The translations under genes were made by a program, and so were the position numbers. From Tissierella pigra (GTDB lineage: Bacteria; Bacillota; Clostridia; Tissierellales; Tissierellaceae), in NCBI RefSeq assembly GCF_009695605.1, contig NZ_VUNQ01000007.1, positions 1 through 64,000 of the forward strand: a DNA stretch of 64,000 nucleotides. The letters are read 5' to 3'. The notes under the pieces are model-generated. The model was not told the origin of the DNA. It was given only the letters and a program-made list of their open reading frames with translations, and made no database searches. Below, in pieces: positions 35,435 through 45,746 of this stretch (position 1 is the stretch's first letter; every line of letters begins with the position of its first letter).

Positions 35435-36076
35435 CTATAACATTTCTTTTTTTATTTTAAAAACAAATTCATCTATATGTTCCCTAGCATATTGTTCTAC
35501 TTTATCTAAATCTTTCTCCTTTATTCCCTCTAATACTTTTCCTAAAGTATGACTAAATAAATCAATACTATCAAAATACTGCTCACAATAATGCCACAAT
35601 CTTTCTGTATGATAATGTAAAGATGTCAAGATGTCTTGTAACCACGGATTACCACAGGATGAAAGTATAATACTATGAAATTGCTCGTCATCATTAATGG
35701 CATTTTGATAATCTTTACCTATATCATAGTTTTCAAACCTTAGCATAATTTCTTCAAGTTCTTTTACTTTTTCTTCACTTATTCTTTCTACTGCAAGTCT
35801 TGAAGCAAAAGGGTCTAGCTCTCTAGTCACTTCAAATATATACTTCATCTGTTTAAAGTCAATAGGTGTAACTTGAGCTCCAAATCTTGGCACAATATTT
35901 AAAAGTTTATCACTATGTAATAATTGAAAAACCTTTCTAATTGGTGTTCTACTTATATTAAATTCCTCTGCTAAATCTACTTCATTTAAAACTAATCCTG
36001 GTTCATATTCAAGATGTATAATCCTTGATTTTAATATTTCATATATCTTATCTGTATCTAGTTTAATATCGGTCAT
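35435..36076 (-). CDS. GntR-family regulator (FadR/FCD subgroup)
   Basis: About 213 residues. An N-terminal winged helix (YEILKSRIIHLEYEPGLVLN, VDLAEEFNISRTPIRKVFQL) is followed by an all-helical FCD ligand-binding domain. Metal-ligand candidates are D/H in DEQFHSIILSSCGNPWL and the terminal YAREHIDEFV. ATG 36076 is preferred for its spacing to GGGG. Encoded on the same strand just upstream of grdA, it is a plausible local regulator of the reductase genes, a guess from position only. Confidence 0.85.
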   Translation of the reverse strand: MTDIKLDTDKIYEILKSRIIHLEYEPGLVLNEVDLAEEFNISRTPIRKVFQLLHSDKLLNIVPRFGAQVTPIDFKQMKYIFEVTRELDPFASRLAVERISEEKVKELEEIMLRFENYDIGKDYQNAINDDEQFHSIILSSCGNPWLQDILTSLHYHTERLWHYCEQYFDSIDLFSHTLGKVLEGIKEKDLDKVEQYAREHIDEFVFKIKKEML

Positions 36077-36145
36077 AATCATACCCCTTACTTAAAATTG
36101 TTATTAAGTATTATTATATTTGTTATACAAAAAATAATCAAATAT

Positions 36146-36189
36146 AATAATTCCGATTCTCAGTATTATCACTAAAAATCGGAATTATT
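36146..36189 (-). terminator. Terminator of the aldo/keto reductase gene
   Basis: AATAATTCCGAT / ATCGGAATTATT twelve-pair stem, ten bases past the stop codon. Confidence 0.75.
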
Positions 36190-36198
36190 CAGACTAAC

Positions 36199-37209
36199 CT
36201 ATCCTAATTTCTCCACTACATTTTTCATCATCTTTCTTATGGGGAGATTATATGGACATCTAGTTTCACATAGCCCACACTCTATACAGTGAATCGCCCT
36301 ATATTCCATGGCATCGTATCTGCTTTGAGCCCATTCCTTTAGATTATATCTTGTATAATATCCCTCCATCAAAAATTGAGTAGGTATATCTATTTTTTGA
36401 GGACAAGGTAGGCAATAGCCACATCTTCTACAAAATTCTGTTCCTAGGGAATTAGCTTCTTCTGATAAAATACTGCCTTCCTCTTCTGTCAGCTTTCTTA
36501 TATTAATTCCTACTTCTGTATTAGATTTTACTTGATCCAAAGTATCCATCCCTGGAATAACTACAGATATATTTGGATTATCTACTATAAATCTAAGGGA
36601 TAATTCCCCTTTAGTAATAGCACCTCCCGCTAAGGGTTTCATAACTATTACTCCTATATTCATATCCTTAGCTTTTTTAAACAATTCTTCTGCCTGACGT
36701 TCTACTGGATTATATGGACATTGTATAGTAGAAAATTTTCCTGTATCTATGGCTTTATCTAATATTTCTGGACTATGGGATGTAATCCCTATTTCTTTTA
36801 TTATTTCCTTCTCTTTAGCTTCCTCCAATGCTTTAAATGCTCCGTTTTCACTCATAATGAAATCTAATTCTTCTAAGGTTCTAATATTATGAAATTGAAA
36901 CAAATCTATATGGCTAGTTTTTAAGCTTTTTAAACTAGTATTTAATTCTTCTGTCATTCCATTGTAATCTCTTTTCATTGATTTTGTAGCTAATATAAAT
37001 TTATCTCTGCCTATTTTCTCCAAGGCCTCTCCAATTAAACTTTCTGATTCATTGTATCCTCTGGCTGTATCTATAAAGTTTATTCCTCTGTTATAGGCCT
37101 CTTGAAGAAGCTCATGGGATAATTCCTTACCTACTCTTTGTATGGGAATTCCTCCGAAGCCAATAACAGATACATCTAAATTAGTCCTTCCTAGTTTTCG
37201 CTTTTCCAT
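36199..37209 (-). CDS. Aldo/keto reductase with C-terminal 4Fe-4S domain
   Basis: About 336 residues. The TIM-barrel AKR part begins EKRKLGRTNLDVSVIGFGGI and contains GINFIDTARGYNESESLIGEA and the HIDLFQFHN strand. The C-terminus adds ferredoxin-like cysteines: CRRCGYCLPCPQKIDIP and CIECGLCETRCPYNLPI. This fused form is common in anaerobes. Substrate unknown. ATG 37209 with GGGGGA is chosen over an in-frame upstream codon at 37260. It starts about 20 bases inside the 3' end of pyk, so the two are coupled. Confidence 0.88.
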   Translation of the reverse strand: MEKRKLGRTNLDVSVIGFGGIPIQRVGKELSHELLQEAYNRGINFIDTARGYNESESLIGEALEKIGRDKFILATKSMKRDYNGMTEELNTSLKSLKTSHIDLFQFHNIRTLEELDFIMSENGAFKALEEAKEKEIIKEIGITSHSPEILDKAIDTGKFSTIQCPYNPVERQAEELFKKAKDMNIGVIVMKPLAGGAITKGELSLRFIVDNPNISVVIPGMDTLDQVKSNTEVGINIRKLTEEEGSILSEEANSLGTEFCRRCGYCLPCPQKIDIPTQFLMEGYYTRYNLKEWAQSRYDAMEYRAIHCIECGLCETRCPYNLPIRKMMKNVVEKLG

Positions 37210-37228
37210 ACTAATCCCCCTTATACTT

Positions 37229-38986
37229 CTATAAAACCCTTGCTTCTCCTTTGTATACAAGTCCTGTAGTACTATCTACCGTTACCATCTCTCCGTGTTC
37301 TAATAAAGTTGTAGCATTTTCTGCACCTACAATAGTTGTTTTATTAAGGTTTAACCCTACTATGGCTGCATGAGATGTAAGTCCACCTTGCTCAGTTATT
37401 ATGGCAGAAGCTCTTTCAATAAATGGTATCATATCTCTATCTGTATCTCTCGTCACTATAATATCTCCATCCTTAAACTTCAATTCCAATTCTTCCTTAT
37501 TGTTTGCAATACAAACTCTGCCTAAAGTAGAACCTTGACAAATTCCCATTCCTTTAATCAAAACTTTTCCTATTGTATGAACTTTAATAAGATTAGTAGA
37601 ACCTGATGTTCCTACAGGAATTCCTGCTGTAATAACTACTAAATCTCCCTCTTTTACATATCCTCTATCTACTGCTGATTGTATAGATAGTTCTATTACA
37701 TCATCTGTAGAGTTGCTATAAGGTGATAACACTGGATAAACTCCCCATACTAGAGATAGTCTTCTCATTACAGATTCTGTAGTTGTAGCTGCTATTATAG
37801 GTGATTTTGGTCTAAATTTAGATATTGCCTTTGAAGTATAACCTGAAGATGTTGCAGTAATTATGGCAGATGCTTCTAAATCCATTGCTGTAGTACATGT
37901 TGCCTTTCCTATTGCATTAGTAGTTGACACTTCTGCTATAGTAGTTTTTGATTTTAATATTTCTCCATAATTTAAAGAGTCTTCTGTTCTTGTGGCAATA
38001 TTATACATTGTTCTTACAGATTCAATAGGATATTTTCCTGCGGCAGTTTCTCCAGATAACATAATTGCACTACTTCCATCAAGAATGGCATTGGCAACAT
38101 CTGTTACTTCAGCCCTTGTAGGTCTAGGGTTTCTCATCATGGAATCTAACATTTGCGTAGCTGTAATAACTGGTTTTCCTGCTAAATTTGATCTTCTAAT
38201 TAAATCTTTTTGAACTAATGGTATATCCTCTGTCTGTATCTCTACTCCTAAGTCTCCCCTAGCAACCATTATTCCATCAGATGCTAAAAGTATTTCATCT
38301 ATATTATCTACGCCTTCTTGGTTTTCTATTTTTGAAATTATCTCTATAAAATCTGCATTATTGTCTTCTAGTATCTTTCTTATTTCCAAAACGTCAGATG
38401 CTTTCCTAACAAAAGATGCCGCTATGAAATCTATTCCATTTTCTATTCCAAACAATATATCGTCTGTATCCTTTCTAGTTACTGCTGGTAAATTGATTTT
38501 TACATTTGGTACATTTACACCTTTATGGTTCTTTAATGTTCCATTATTTAAAGCTACACATTTTATATCTGTTTCTCCTATTATTTCTATTACTTTAAAT
38601 TCTACTAGTCCATCGTCTATTAAAATTCTACTATCTATTTTAACATCCTTTGGCAGTCCATCATAAGAAATAGATACAATAGTATCATCTCCTAGTATAT
38701 CTCTAGTAGTTAAAGTAAATATATTACCCTCTTCAATTTCTATAGTACCATCTTTAAAATCTCCTAGTCTTATTTCTGGTCCCTTTGTATCTAGCATAAT
38801 TCCTATAGGCATATTAAGTTCTTTTCTAACTTTCTTTATGGTATCTATTCTTTTTTTATGTTCTTCATGAGTACCATGGGAAAAGTTAAGCCTGCACACA
38901 TTTAACCCATTTAAAAATAATTCCTTTAATACTTCCTCAGATTCAGATGCTGGCCCTATTGTACATACTATTTTTGTTTTTTTCAT
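37229..38986 (-). CDS. pyk: Pyruvate kinase
   Basis: A 585-residue pyruvate kinase of the long Firmicute form. Seen: CRLNFSHGTHEEH, MLDTKGPEIR, the active-site SKIENQEGVDNID with MVARGDLGVEI, TATQMLDSMMRNPRPTRAE and SGETAAGKYP. A C-terminal PEP-utiliser (phosphohistidine-like) domain contains RASAIITEQGGLTSHAAIVG, its His matching the PEP synthase swivel motif. It converts PEP and ADP to pyruvate and ATP. ATG 38986 has GGAGGG. Same strand as pfkA upstream: a glycolytic unit. Confidence 0.94.
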   Translation of the reverse strand: MKKTKIVCTIGPASESEEVLKELFLNGLNVCRLNFSHGTHEEHKKRIDTIKKVRKELNMPIGIMLDTKGPEIRLGDFKDGTIEIEEGNIFTLTTRDILGDDTIVSISYDGLPKDVKIDSRILIDDGLVEFKVIEIIGETDIKCVALNNGTLKNHKGVNVPNVKINLPAVTRKDTDDILFGIENGIDFIAASFVRKASDVLEIRKILEDNNADFIEIISKIENQEGVDNIDEILLASDGIMVARGDLGVEIQTEDIPLVQKDLIRRSNLAGKPVITATQMLDSMMRNPRPTRAEVTDVANAILDGSSAIMLSGETAAGKYPIESVRTMYNIATRTEDSLNYGEILKSKTTIAEVSTTNAIGKATCTTAMDLEASAIITATSSGYTSKAISKFRPKSPIIAATTTESVMRRLSLVWGVYPVLSPYSNSTDDVIELSIQSAVDRGYVKEGDLVVITAGIPVGTSGSTNLIKVHTIGKVLIKGMGICQGSTLGRVCIANNKEELELKFKDGDIIVTRDTDRDMIPFIERASAIITEQGGLTSHAAIVGLNLNKTTIVGAENATTLLEHGEMVTVDSTTGLVYKGEARVL

Positions 38987-39033
38987 CTACTTTCCCTCCA
39001 TTAGTTTGATTTTATATATATTATTAATCTAAG

Positions 39034-39993
39034 CTATATCGATAAAATCTTTGTAGTATCATACATTTCTATATCAAAACTTTTCTCCACTTTTAAAGCA
39101 TCATTTATGTCCATATCTATTATGCTGTTACATTTAATTCCAAGGGCTCTTCCAGATTTCCCTTCCTTTAATAAATCTATGGCTTTGCTTCCCATTTTAC
39201 TTGCTATAATTCTATCATAAGATGTAGGATTTCCTCCCCTTTGAATATATCCTAAAACTGTTACCCTAGTATCTATTCCGGTTTTCTCCTCAATTGCCTT
39301 AGATACATCATAAGCATTTCCTACTCCCTCTGCTAGGACAATAATATGATGTAGTTTTCCTCTATTTTTACCTTGTATGGCTTTTTTACATACTTCATCT
39401 ATATTGAATTCTACTTCTGGCACTATTATACTTTCAGCTCCACCTGCAAGACCTGCATATAAAGCAATATCTCCACAGTGTCTACCCATAACTTCTATTA
39501 CATTTGCTCTACCATGAGATGTGGATGTATCTCTGATTTTAGATATGGCATCTACTACTGTTTCTACAGCAGTGAAAAATCCAATGGTAAAATCAGAATA
39601 TCCACAATCATTATCTATTGTACAAGGTATTCCTATAGTTGGTATGGAAGCATTTGATATTTCCCTTGCACCTTTAAGTGTACCGTCTCCTCCTAATACC
39701 ACTAACCCGTCTATTCCAAATACTTCTAATACATTTAAAGCTTTCTTAAATCCTTTTTCTGTTTTAAATTCTTCTGATCTAGCAGATCTGAGCATAGTCC
39801 CTCCTCTATGTATTATATCTGCAACGGAAGAAAGATTCATTTCATATATATCTCCATTAATAAGTCCATTATATCCTTGTCTTATACCCATTACTTTAAA
39901 TCCATTATATATCCCCGCTCTTACAACTGCTCTAATGGCTGCATTCATACCTGGTGCATCTCCGCCACTAGTCAGTATTCCTATAGTCTTCAT
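39034..39993 (-). CDS. pfkA: 6-phosphofructokinase
   Basis: A 319-residue ATP-dependent PfkA. Seen: [20 protein letters not shown] with the ATP-binding GGDGT (about 101-105), the catalytic PCTIDND (about 122-128) and [16 protein letters not shown]. Asp of GGDGT marks ATP rather than pyrophosphate dependence. Length and motif order are canonical. ATG 39993 has GGGGGA. It lies between a 64-aa gene and pyk, all on the same strand as dnaE. Confidence 0.94.
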   Translation of the reverse strand: MKTIGILTSGGDAPGMNAAIRAVVRAGIYNGFKVMGIRQGYNGLINGDIYEMNLSSVADIIHRGGTMLRSARSEEFKTEKGFKKALNVLEVFGIDGLVVLGGDGTLKGAREISNASIPTIGIPCTIDNDCGYSDFTIGFFTAVETVVDAISKIRDTSTSHGRANVIEVMGRHCGDIALYAGLAGGAESIIVPEVEFNIDEVCKKAIQGKNRGKLHHIIVLAEGVGNAYDVSKAIEEKTGIDTRVTVLGYIQRGGNPTSYDRIIASKMGSKAIDLLKEGKSGRALGIKCNSIIDMDINDALKVEKSFDIEMYDTTKILSI

Positions 39994-40013
39994 TTAATTC
40001 CCCCTTATATAAA

Positions 40014-40208
40014 TTAAATAATTCCTAATTCTATCATAGCCTCTTGAATATCTGCCGCTTCAAATTCTGGAGCTAATATTTCATATAGTTCGTCTTCACC
40101 TTCTTTAGTAAAATATTTTATCTTTACTAAAAAACCCTCTTGTCTCAATCTCTTTTCTATATCTCGAGCATTTTCTACTCCTGTAGTCATATGAACTGCT
40201 GTCCACAT
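40014..40208 (-). CDS. Conserved small hypothetical protein (64 residues)
   Basis: Short protein with a ferredoxin-like pattern: TTGVENARDIEKRLRQEGFL, VKIKYFTKEGEDELYEILA, then AADIQEAMIELGII. It resembles the small proteins that sit between dnaE and pfkA in many Clostridia, sometimes mislabelled glutamate decarboxylase. Function unknown. ATG 40208 has AGGAG. Strong start signal and position support a real gene. Confidence 0.75.
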   Translation of the reverse strand: MWTAVHMTTGVENARDIEKRLRQEGFLVKIKYFTKEGEDELYEILAPEFEAADIQEAMIELGII

Positions 40209-40245
40209 ATTAAAGCACTCCTTTTAAATTCACAATTGATATTAT

Positions 40246-43200
40246 TTAAGAAATTTTAACTGAATCTTCCCCAAGTAATGTTTTTAATTCTGATATTACA
40301 TTTCTATTATTTATATCAATCCATAATTTCCTATCTGCTATTACAGTTTTTCTTTCTTTTTCAAGGTATAAATATACTGGTGTATCTCCAGTATATTTTA
40401 TTAGAATAGCTTTAATCTTATCTAATATATTAACATGACTGTTGGATGATAGTTTTACATATATTTTTTCTTTTTTATGAATATTTAACTCAGATATTTT
40501 CTCAACTATAATCTTTGGTTCCTCTACTTCAGACATACTAATTTTACCCTGAATCACTATAATATTATCTTCTTTTAAATATTTATTATATCTTTCAAAA
40601 GTAGTAGGAAAAACTATACATTCTATGACACCATATAAGTCCTCTAAAGTAATAAACGCCATCATATTGTTGTTTTTAGTTATCTTATTTTTCTTTTCAA
40701 CAATAATCCCACCTAATACTATTGTAGAGCCATCTTTTAATCCGTTTAGTTCTTTACCTATTTCATCATTTATATTTAGTAAATCAAAGGTTGTAGTAGT
40801 TGATACCTTTTCCAGTTCAGATTTATATGGTTCTAATGGATGACCCGATATATAAATTCCTACCATTTCCTTTTCCATTGTAAGCAATATATTTTTAGGA
40901 AATTCTTTTAAATCTGGTAAATTATCTTTTGAAACATTTTCATCTATAGTATCAAATATGGAAAATTGTCCTTCTATATTTCTTTTCCTATCAGCATGAA
41001 TTCCATCTATTATCTTTTCATATATTGCCAGTAATTGTGCCCTATTTGCACCTAGACTATCCATGGCACCGCATTTAATCAAGGATTCTACTGCTCTTTT
41101 GTTCATTACAGATGAATCTACCTTTTCTATTCTTTCAATGAAATCTGTAAATGATTTAAATCTTCCTAGCTTTCTAGCATTTGCTATGGCATTTATAAAG
41201 TTTTCTCCTACATTTTTCACTGCTGATAATCCAAATCTAATTTTATTTTTAGATACAGTAAATTTATTGTAGGATTCATTTATATCTGGTGACAATATAT
41301 CTATTCCAAGTCTTTTGCATTCTTGTATATAAAGTGATACTTGGTTAGTATTCCCCATAACAGAAGAAATAAGAGCTGCCATAAATTCCACTGGATAATA
41401 ATATTTTAAATATGCAGTTCTATATGCTACTACTGCATAAGCAGCTGAATGTGCTTTAGGAAAGGCATATTTAGCAAAATCAATCATTAAATCATATATT
41501 TTATTTGCAGATTTCTCATCTATACCATTTCTTATGGCACCATTTATGATTACTTCTCCATTTTCATCAGTTTCACCATATACAAATCGTTTTCTTTCCT
41601 TTTCCATTACATCCATTTTCTTTTTACTCATGGCACGTCTTACTAAATCTGCTCCTCCAATAGTAAAACCACCTATATCTCTTACAATCTTCATGACCTG
41701 TTCTTGATAAACTATACAACCATAAGTCATATCTAATATGGGTATAAGTCTTGAATGTAAATACTCAATTTTTGAAAAATCATGTTTAGATGCAACAAAC
41801 TGTGGAATCTGATTCATAGGTCCTGGTCTAAATAAAGCATTGGCGGCTATAAGGTTTTCAAATACATTTGGTCTTAGCTCCCTAAGAAATGCCCTCATTC
41901 CAGGGGACTCAAACTGAAATATGCCTAGAGTTTCAGCCTTTGCAAACATTTCAAGTACAAGTGGATCTTCATGATTTATATTACTTAAATCAAGTTTTAT
42001 TCCATGATTTTCTTCCACTAAATTAACAGCGTCTCTAATTACAGTTAAGGTTCTCAAACCTAAAAAATCCATTTTTAATAATCCTAATTCTTCTAATTCT
42101 ACCATATTAAATTGGGTAGATACGGCATCTCCATTTTTCAGAAGAGGAACATAGCTTGTCACAGGGTCTTTAGATATAACCACTCCTGCAGCATGGGTTG
42201 ATGTGTGTCTAGGCAACCCTTCTACTGCCTTAGCCACATCTATTAACCTCCGAACATTTTCATTTTCATCATAACTGTCTTTTAATGATTTATTTACTTC
42301 TAGAGCTTTAGATATTGTCATACCTAATTCCATTGGTATTTGTTTTGCAATATAATCTACTTCACCATAAGGCATATTTATTGCCCTGCCTACATCTCTT
42401 ATGGAGCCTCTAGCTGCCATAGTACCAAAGGTAACTATTTGCGCTACATGGTCTATTCCATATTTATCTATAACATATTGAATAACTTCTTCTCGTCTTT
42501 CATAACAAAAATCTATATCTATATCAGGCATAGATACTCTTTCTGGATTTAAAAATCTTTCAAATATCAACCCATATTCCAATGGGTCTATATCTATAAT
42601 CTTAAGAGCATAAGAAACAACACTTCCAGCAGAAGAACCTCTTCCTGGACCTACCATTATGCCATTGTCCTTAGCAAACTTTATAAAATCCCATACAATA
42701 AGAAAATAGTCTGTATATCCCATTTGAGTTATAACATTAAATTCATATTCAAATCTATCTTGTACTTCTGGAGTAATTTCTTTATATCTTTCTTGTAATC
42801 CTTCAGAACACAGTTTCTTTAGATATTCTATATTTGTATATCCATCTGGTACCTTATATTCAGGTAAGTGCAATGTATCAAAATCCAACTCCACATTACA
42901 TCTATCTGCAATCCATGCAGTATTTTCTAGAGCTTGTAAATTGTCTCCAAAAATATTTCTCATTTCTTCTGGTGATTTTAAATAAAATTCATTTGTAGGA
43001 AACTTCATTCTGTTGGTTTCCTCTACTGTACTTGCTGTTTGTATACATAATAAAATATCATGAACTTCTGCATCTTGTTTTCTTAGATAATGTACATCAT
43101 TTGTGGCTACTAATCCTATGTCCATTTCCTTAGATATTTTTATTAGTTCTCTGTTTACACTTCTTTGCTCTTCAATTCCATGATCTTGTAATTCAAGAAA

Positions 43201-43716
43201 GAAATTATTCGGACCAAATATCTCTTTATATAATAGCGATATTTCTTTAGCTTTATCTATATTGTTATTCATTATATGCTTTTGTACTTCTCCTCCTAGA
43301 CAAGCTGATAGAGCTATAATCCCTTTACTATATTTTTTAAGTATATCATGGTCTATTCTAGGTTTATAATAAAATCCATTTATATATGCTTCTGATACTA
43401 TTTTCATTAGATTTTCATAACCATGTTTATTTTCTGCCAAAAGCACTAAATGGTATTGATTCTTATCCTTTGGCTCTCTTTCAGTATATTTATCTATAGC
43501 CACATAAACTTCAGAGCCAAGTATTGGTTTAATTCCTTGTCTCTTAGCTTCTTTATAAAATTGAATAACTCCAAACATAGAGCCATGATCTGTTATGGCT
43601 ATGGATTCCATACCTAATTCCTTAGTTCTAGAAATTAAGTCTTTTATTCTAATGGAACCATCTAATAAGCTATATTCAGTATGGACATGTAAATGACTAA
43701 ATTTATCTTTATACAT
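40246..43716 (-). CDS. dnaE: DNA polymerase III alpha subunit DnaE
   Basis: A 1156-residue C-family polymerase. The N-terminal PHP domain starts FSHLHVHTEYSLLDGSIRIK. Catalytic aspartates lie in MPDIDIDFCYERREEV with the preceding GPGRGSSAGS. The thumb/fingers region, tandem helix-hairpin-helix and a C-terminal OB fold (VLGGIIVEKKNKITKNNNMM) follow in the usual order. The length suits the Firmicute DnaE that works beside PolC. ATG 43716 has AAAGGGA. Downstream genes follow on the same strand. Confidence 0.95.
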   Translation of the reverse strand: MYKDKFSHLHVHTEYSLLDGSIRIKDLISRTKELGMESIAITDHGSMFGVIQFYKEAKRQGIKPILGSEVYVAIDKYTEREPKDKNQYHLVLLAENKHGYENLMKIVSEAYINGFYYKPRIDHDILKKYSKGIIALSACLGGEVQKHIMNNNIDKAKEISLLYKEIFGPNNFFLELQDHGIEEQRSVNRELIKISKEMDIGLVATNDVHYLRKQDAEVHDILLCIQTASTVEETNRMKFPTNEFYLKSPEEMRNIFGDNLQALENTAWIADRCNVELDFDTLHLPEYKVPDGYTNIEYLKKLCSEGLQERYKEITPEVQDRFEYEFNVITQMGYTDYFLIVWDFIKFAKDNGIMVGPGRGSSAGSVVSYALKIIDIDPLEYGLIFERFLNPERVSMPDIDIDFCYERREEVIQYVIDKYGIDHVAQIVTFGTMAARGSIRDVGRAINMPYGEVDYIAKQIPMELGMTISKALEVNKSLKDSYDENENVRRLIDVAKAVEGLPRHTSTHAAGVVISKDPVTSYVPLLKNGDAVSTQFNMVELEELGLLKMDFLGLRTLTVIRDAVNLVEENHGIKLDLSNINHEDPLVLEMFAKAETLGIFQFESPGMRAFLRELRPNVFENLIAANALFRPGPMNQIPQFVASKHDFSKIEYLHSRLIPILDMTYGCIVYQEQVMKIVRDIGGFTIGGADLVRRAMSKKKMDVMEKERKRFVYGETDENGEVIINGAIRNGIDEKSANKIYDLMIDFAKYAFPKAHSAAYAVVAYRTAYLKYYYPVEFMAALISSVMGNTNQVSLYIQECKRLGIDILSPDINESYNKFTVSKNKIRFGLSAVKNVGENFINAIANARKLGRFKSFTDFIERIEKVDSSVMNKRAVESLIKCGAMDSLGANRAQLLAIYEKIIDGIHADRKRNIEGQFSIFDTIDENVSKDNLPDLKEFPKNILLTMEKEMVGIYISGHPLEPYKSELEKVSTTTTFDLLNINDEIGKELNGLKDGSTIVLGGIIVEKKNKITKNNNMMAFITLEDLYGVIECIVFPTTFERYNKYLKEDNIIVIQGKISMSEVEEPKIIVEKISELNIHKKEKIYVKLSSNSHVNILDKIKAILIKYTGDTPVYLYLEKERKTVIADRKLWIDINNRNVISELKTLLGEDSVKIS

Positions 43717-43766
43717 CTTTATATCCCTTTCTAATTATTTATATAGATATATCTTATCATAAAACA

Positions 43767-43796
43767 AAAGATTTCCCTATACTGAGGAAATCTTTT
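43767..43796 (-). terminator. Terminator of the second grdX-like gene
   Basis: AAAAGATTTCC / GGAAATCTTTT stem with an eight-base loop, followed by TTTTG on the minus strand. Confidence 0.75.
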
Positions 43797-43830
43797 AATT
43801 CATAATTCAAAATTCAAAATTGATATAATC

Positions 43831-44217
43831 CTATCTATGTCCGAGTTTATCAATTACATTTTCTATTAAAGATAAATCTATAACTCTAAAATCATCTAAA
43901 ACGCTTTCTACCCAATCAGGAGTAGGTTTATTAGTTTGAAACTTTTTAGCTGTCTCTATACTTTCTTCAACTATTAACATTCCACTTGTATCAAGGCTTC
44001 CTTTATCCTTTGAAATCATAACTGTTTTATAAGGTGTTTCATTAGGCTTTATACTTCCTGATAGTGGATGAGTAAGTAATTGATGACCTTCATGAATTTT
44101 ATCTCTTATGAACTCCAATAACTGTATATAATTAAGTTCCTCTTTATAAATCATATCCATTTTATCCTTATACTTCTCATATACATAAGGATTGTTTGTA
44201 ACTATAAAATTAGACAT
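43831..44217 (-). CDS. GrdX family protein, second copy
   Basis: A 128-residue paralogue of the grdX at 34339: SNFIVTNNPYVYEKYKDKMD, then IRDKIHEGHQLLTHPLSGSI and TPYKTVMIS match the GrdX features (VTNNP, HEGxxLxxHPLxxS, PYKxxxI). It is far from reductase genes, lodged between whiA (eight-base overlap) and dnaE. A strong GAGAGGAGA site precedes ATG 44217. Function unknown. Its coupling to whiA suggests the family has a role outside glycine reduction. Confidence 0.8.
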   Translation of the reverse strand: MSNFIVTNNPYVYEKYKDKMDMIYKEELNYIQLLEFIRDKIHEGHQLLTHPLSGSIKPNETPYKTVMISKDKGSLDTSGMLIVEESIETAKKFQTNKPTPDWVESVLDDFRVIDLSLIENVIDKLGHR

Positions 44218-45169
44218 TGTTCCTATCTCCTCTCAACTTATCTGCTAGTTCTTCTATTTTTCTAAATCTATGATTAACTCCAGATTTCCCAACAGGTGGT
44301 TCCAGCATCATACCTATTTCTTTTAGACTAGCTTCACTATACTCTAATCTAAGTCTTGCAACCTCCCTCAAATTTTCTGGTAGTTTTTCCAAACCAATAG
44401 TATTTTTAATGTATTTTATACTTTCTACTTGTCTCATAGAAGCATCTATGGTTTTACTTAAATTTGCAGTTTCACAGTTTACTATTCTGTTAATATTATT
44501 TCTCACATTTTTTAATACTCGAATGTCTTCAAGCTTTAAAAGCGCCTGGTGTGCTCCTATGATATTTAATAAATCTACTATTTGTTCACCTTCCTTAATA
44601 TATACTACATAGTTTTCCTTTCGAATAACTATTTTGGAATTTAATCCAAAGGAATTGATTACATTAGATAAATCTATAGCATGTTCCTCATTACTGGTTA
44701 CAAATTCAAGATGGTAAGTCTTTTCTGGATTACTAATAGAACCTCCACCTAAAAATGCACCTCTAATATAGGAACGTCTACAACATCTGTTCTTTATGAG
44801 TTCTTCTGGAATTGTAAAATTGGGATTAAAAACACTTGACTCATCTCTAATAAATCCTATATCTTCTAATATTTTTCTTGATATATCTTTATTATTGATT
44901 ATTATTAAATAATTATTATTTTTCTTTAGCTGTTTATTTCTTCTAACCATTACCTCTACTTCAGTATTGTAAATTGCCTTCAATAGAGAAAAAATCCTTC
45001 TGGCAATGGCGGCGTTTTCAGTAGTAAATTTTAGATTAATCTTTTTCATTCCTGATATTTGTATAGTGCCATTCATTCGTACAAGAGCCGCTAGTTCTGC
45101 CATCGCACAACATCGATCCGTTAAAGGTATTCTAGACAATTCATTTTTAGTTGTGGCTGAAAATGACAT
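44210..45169 (-). CDS. whiA: DNA-binding protein WhiA
   Basis: A 319-residue WhiA. The N-terminal LAGLIDADG-like fold is recognisable from DRCCAMAELAALVRMNGTIQ and CCRRSYIRGAFLGGGSISNP. The C-terminal WhiA helix-turn-helix carries ANLSKTIDASMRQVESIKYI, RLEYSEASLKEIGMMLEPPV and GKSGVNHRFRKIEELA. It links metabolism, chromosome organisation and division in Firmicutes. Usually whiA follows yvcK directly; here three genes intervene. ATG 45169 follows GAGGTG. Confidence 0.94.
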   Translation of the reverse strand: MSFSATTKNELSRIPLTDRCCAMAELAALVRMNGTIQISGMKKINLKFTTENAAIARRIFSLLKAIYNTEVEVMVRRNKQLKKNNNYLIIINNKDISRKILEDIGFIRDESSVFNPNFTIPEELIKNRCCRRSYIRGAFLGGGSISNPEKTYHLEFVTSNEEHAIDLSNVINSFGLNSKIVIRKENYVVYIKEGEQIVDLLNIIGAHQALLKLEDIRVLKNVRNNINRIVNCETANLSKTIDASMRQVESIKYIKNTIGLEKLPENLREVARLRLEYSEASLKEIGMMLEPPVGKSGVNHRFRKIEELADKLRGDRNNV

Positions 45170-45189
45170 TTAATCACCTCAATTCATAT

Positions 45190-45591
45190 CTACAACATCT
45201 TTAATCCCTTAATAATAATATTTTTTTCATCTTGATACCTTACTAAATTTTTAGCCTTATCTATATGAACAAACATTGCATCTACAAATCCTTCTTTTTT
45301 TTGCGGAGTACAATCCATACTATTTGTTTTCATTAAATACCAATGAACAGTTTTATAAACCATTTCATTCTCTTTTAAATTTTTATATTTATAATGAACC
45401 ATACCTATATATTTTACAGCTTCAGCTTTTACTCCAGATTCCTCTAAAACTTCTCTTAAAGCTGTTTCCTTTAAAGTCTCGTCTTTTTCTACTCTTCCCT
45501 TAGGTAGTACCCAATCACCATTAAATTTTTTTAAAAGTAATATGGTGTTGCCAAATGTTACCACACCTCCAGCACTTACTTCTTCCATCAT
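45190..45591 (-). CDS. NUDIX hydrolase
   Basis: About 133 residues with a complete Nudix box, GRVEKDETLKETALREVLEE followed by SG (GX5EX7REUXEEXGU). The box suggests hydrolysis of a nucleoside-diphosphate-linked substrate such as an oxidised nucleotide or diadenosine polyphosphate; substrate is not resolvable. ATG 45591 (ATGATGG), nine bases after GGGAG, is chosen over the in-frame TTG 45600. It lies 20 bases upstream of whiA and is probably cotranscribed. Confidence 0.88.
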   Translation of the reverse strand: MMEEVSAGGVVTFGNTILLLKKFNGDWVLPKGRVEKDETLKETALREVLEESGVKAEAVKYIGMVHYKYKNLKENEMVYKTVHWYLMKTNSMDCTPQKKEGFVDAMFVHIDKAKNLVRYQDEKNIIIKGLKML

Positions 45592-45746
45592 TGAAACCAA
45601 CTCCCAATATATTAATTAAATTATTCCCAAGAAACATATAATCTAATTATACTATATTATTGCTAGATTTGCTAAATGATTTTGACTTATAATTACAATA
45701 GCAATATAATATATCTATAGACATTTTAGAAAGTGAGGAGATAAAC

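Noticed and set aside
39521-39997. 158-codon plus-strand frame opposite pfkA
   Set aside because: Antisense shadow of a canonical phosphofructokinase, with hydrophobic low-complexity translation.
43831-45600. Whole whiA-NUDIX region as horizontally acquired because of the GrdX paralogue
   Set aside because: Base composition, spacing and neighbours look like ordinary core chromosome; only the GrdX gene is unexpected.
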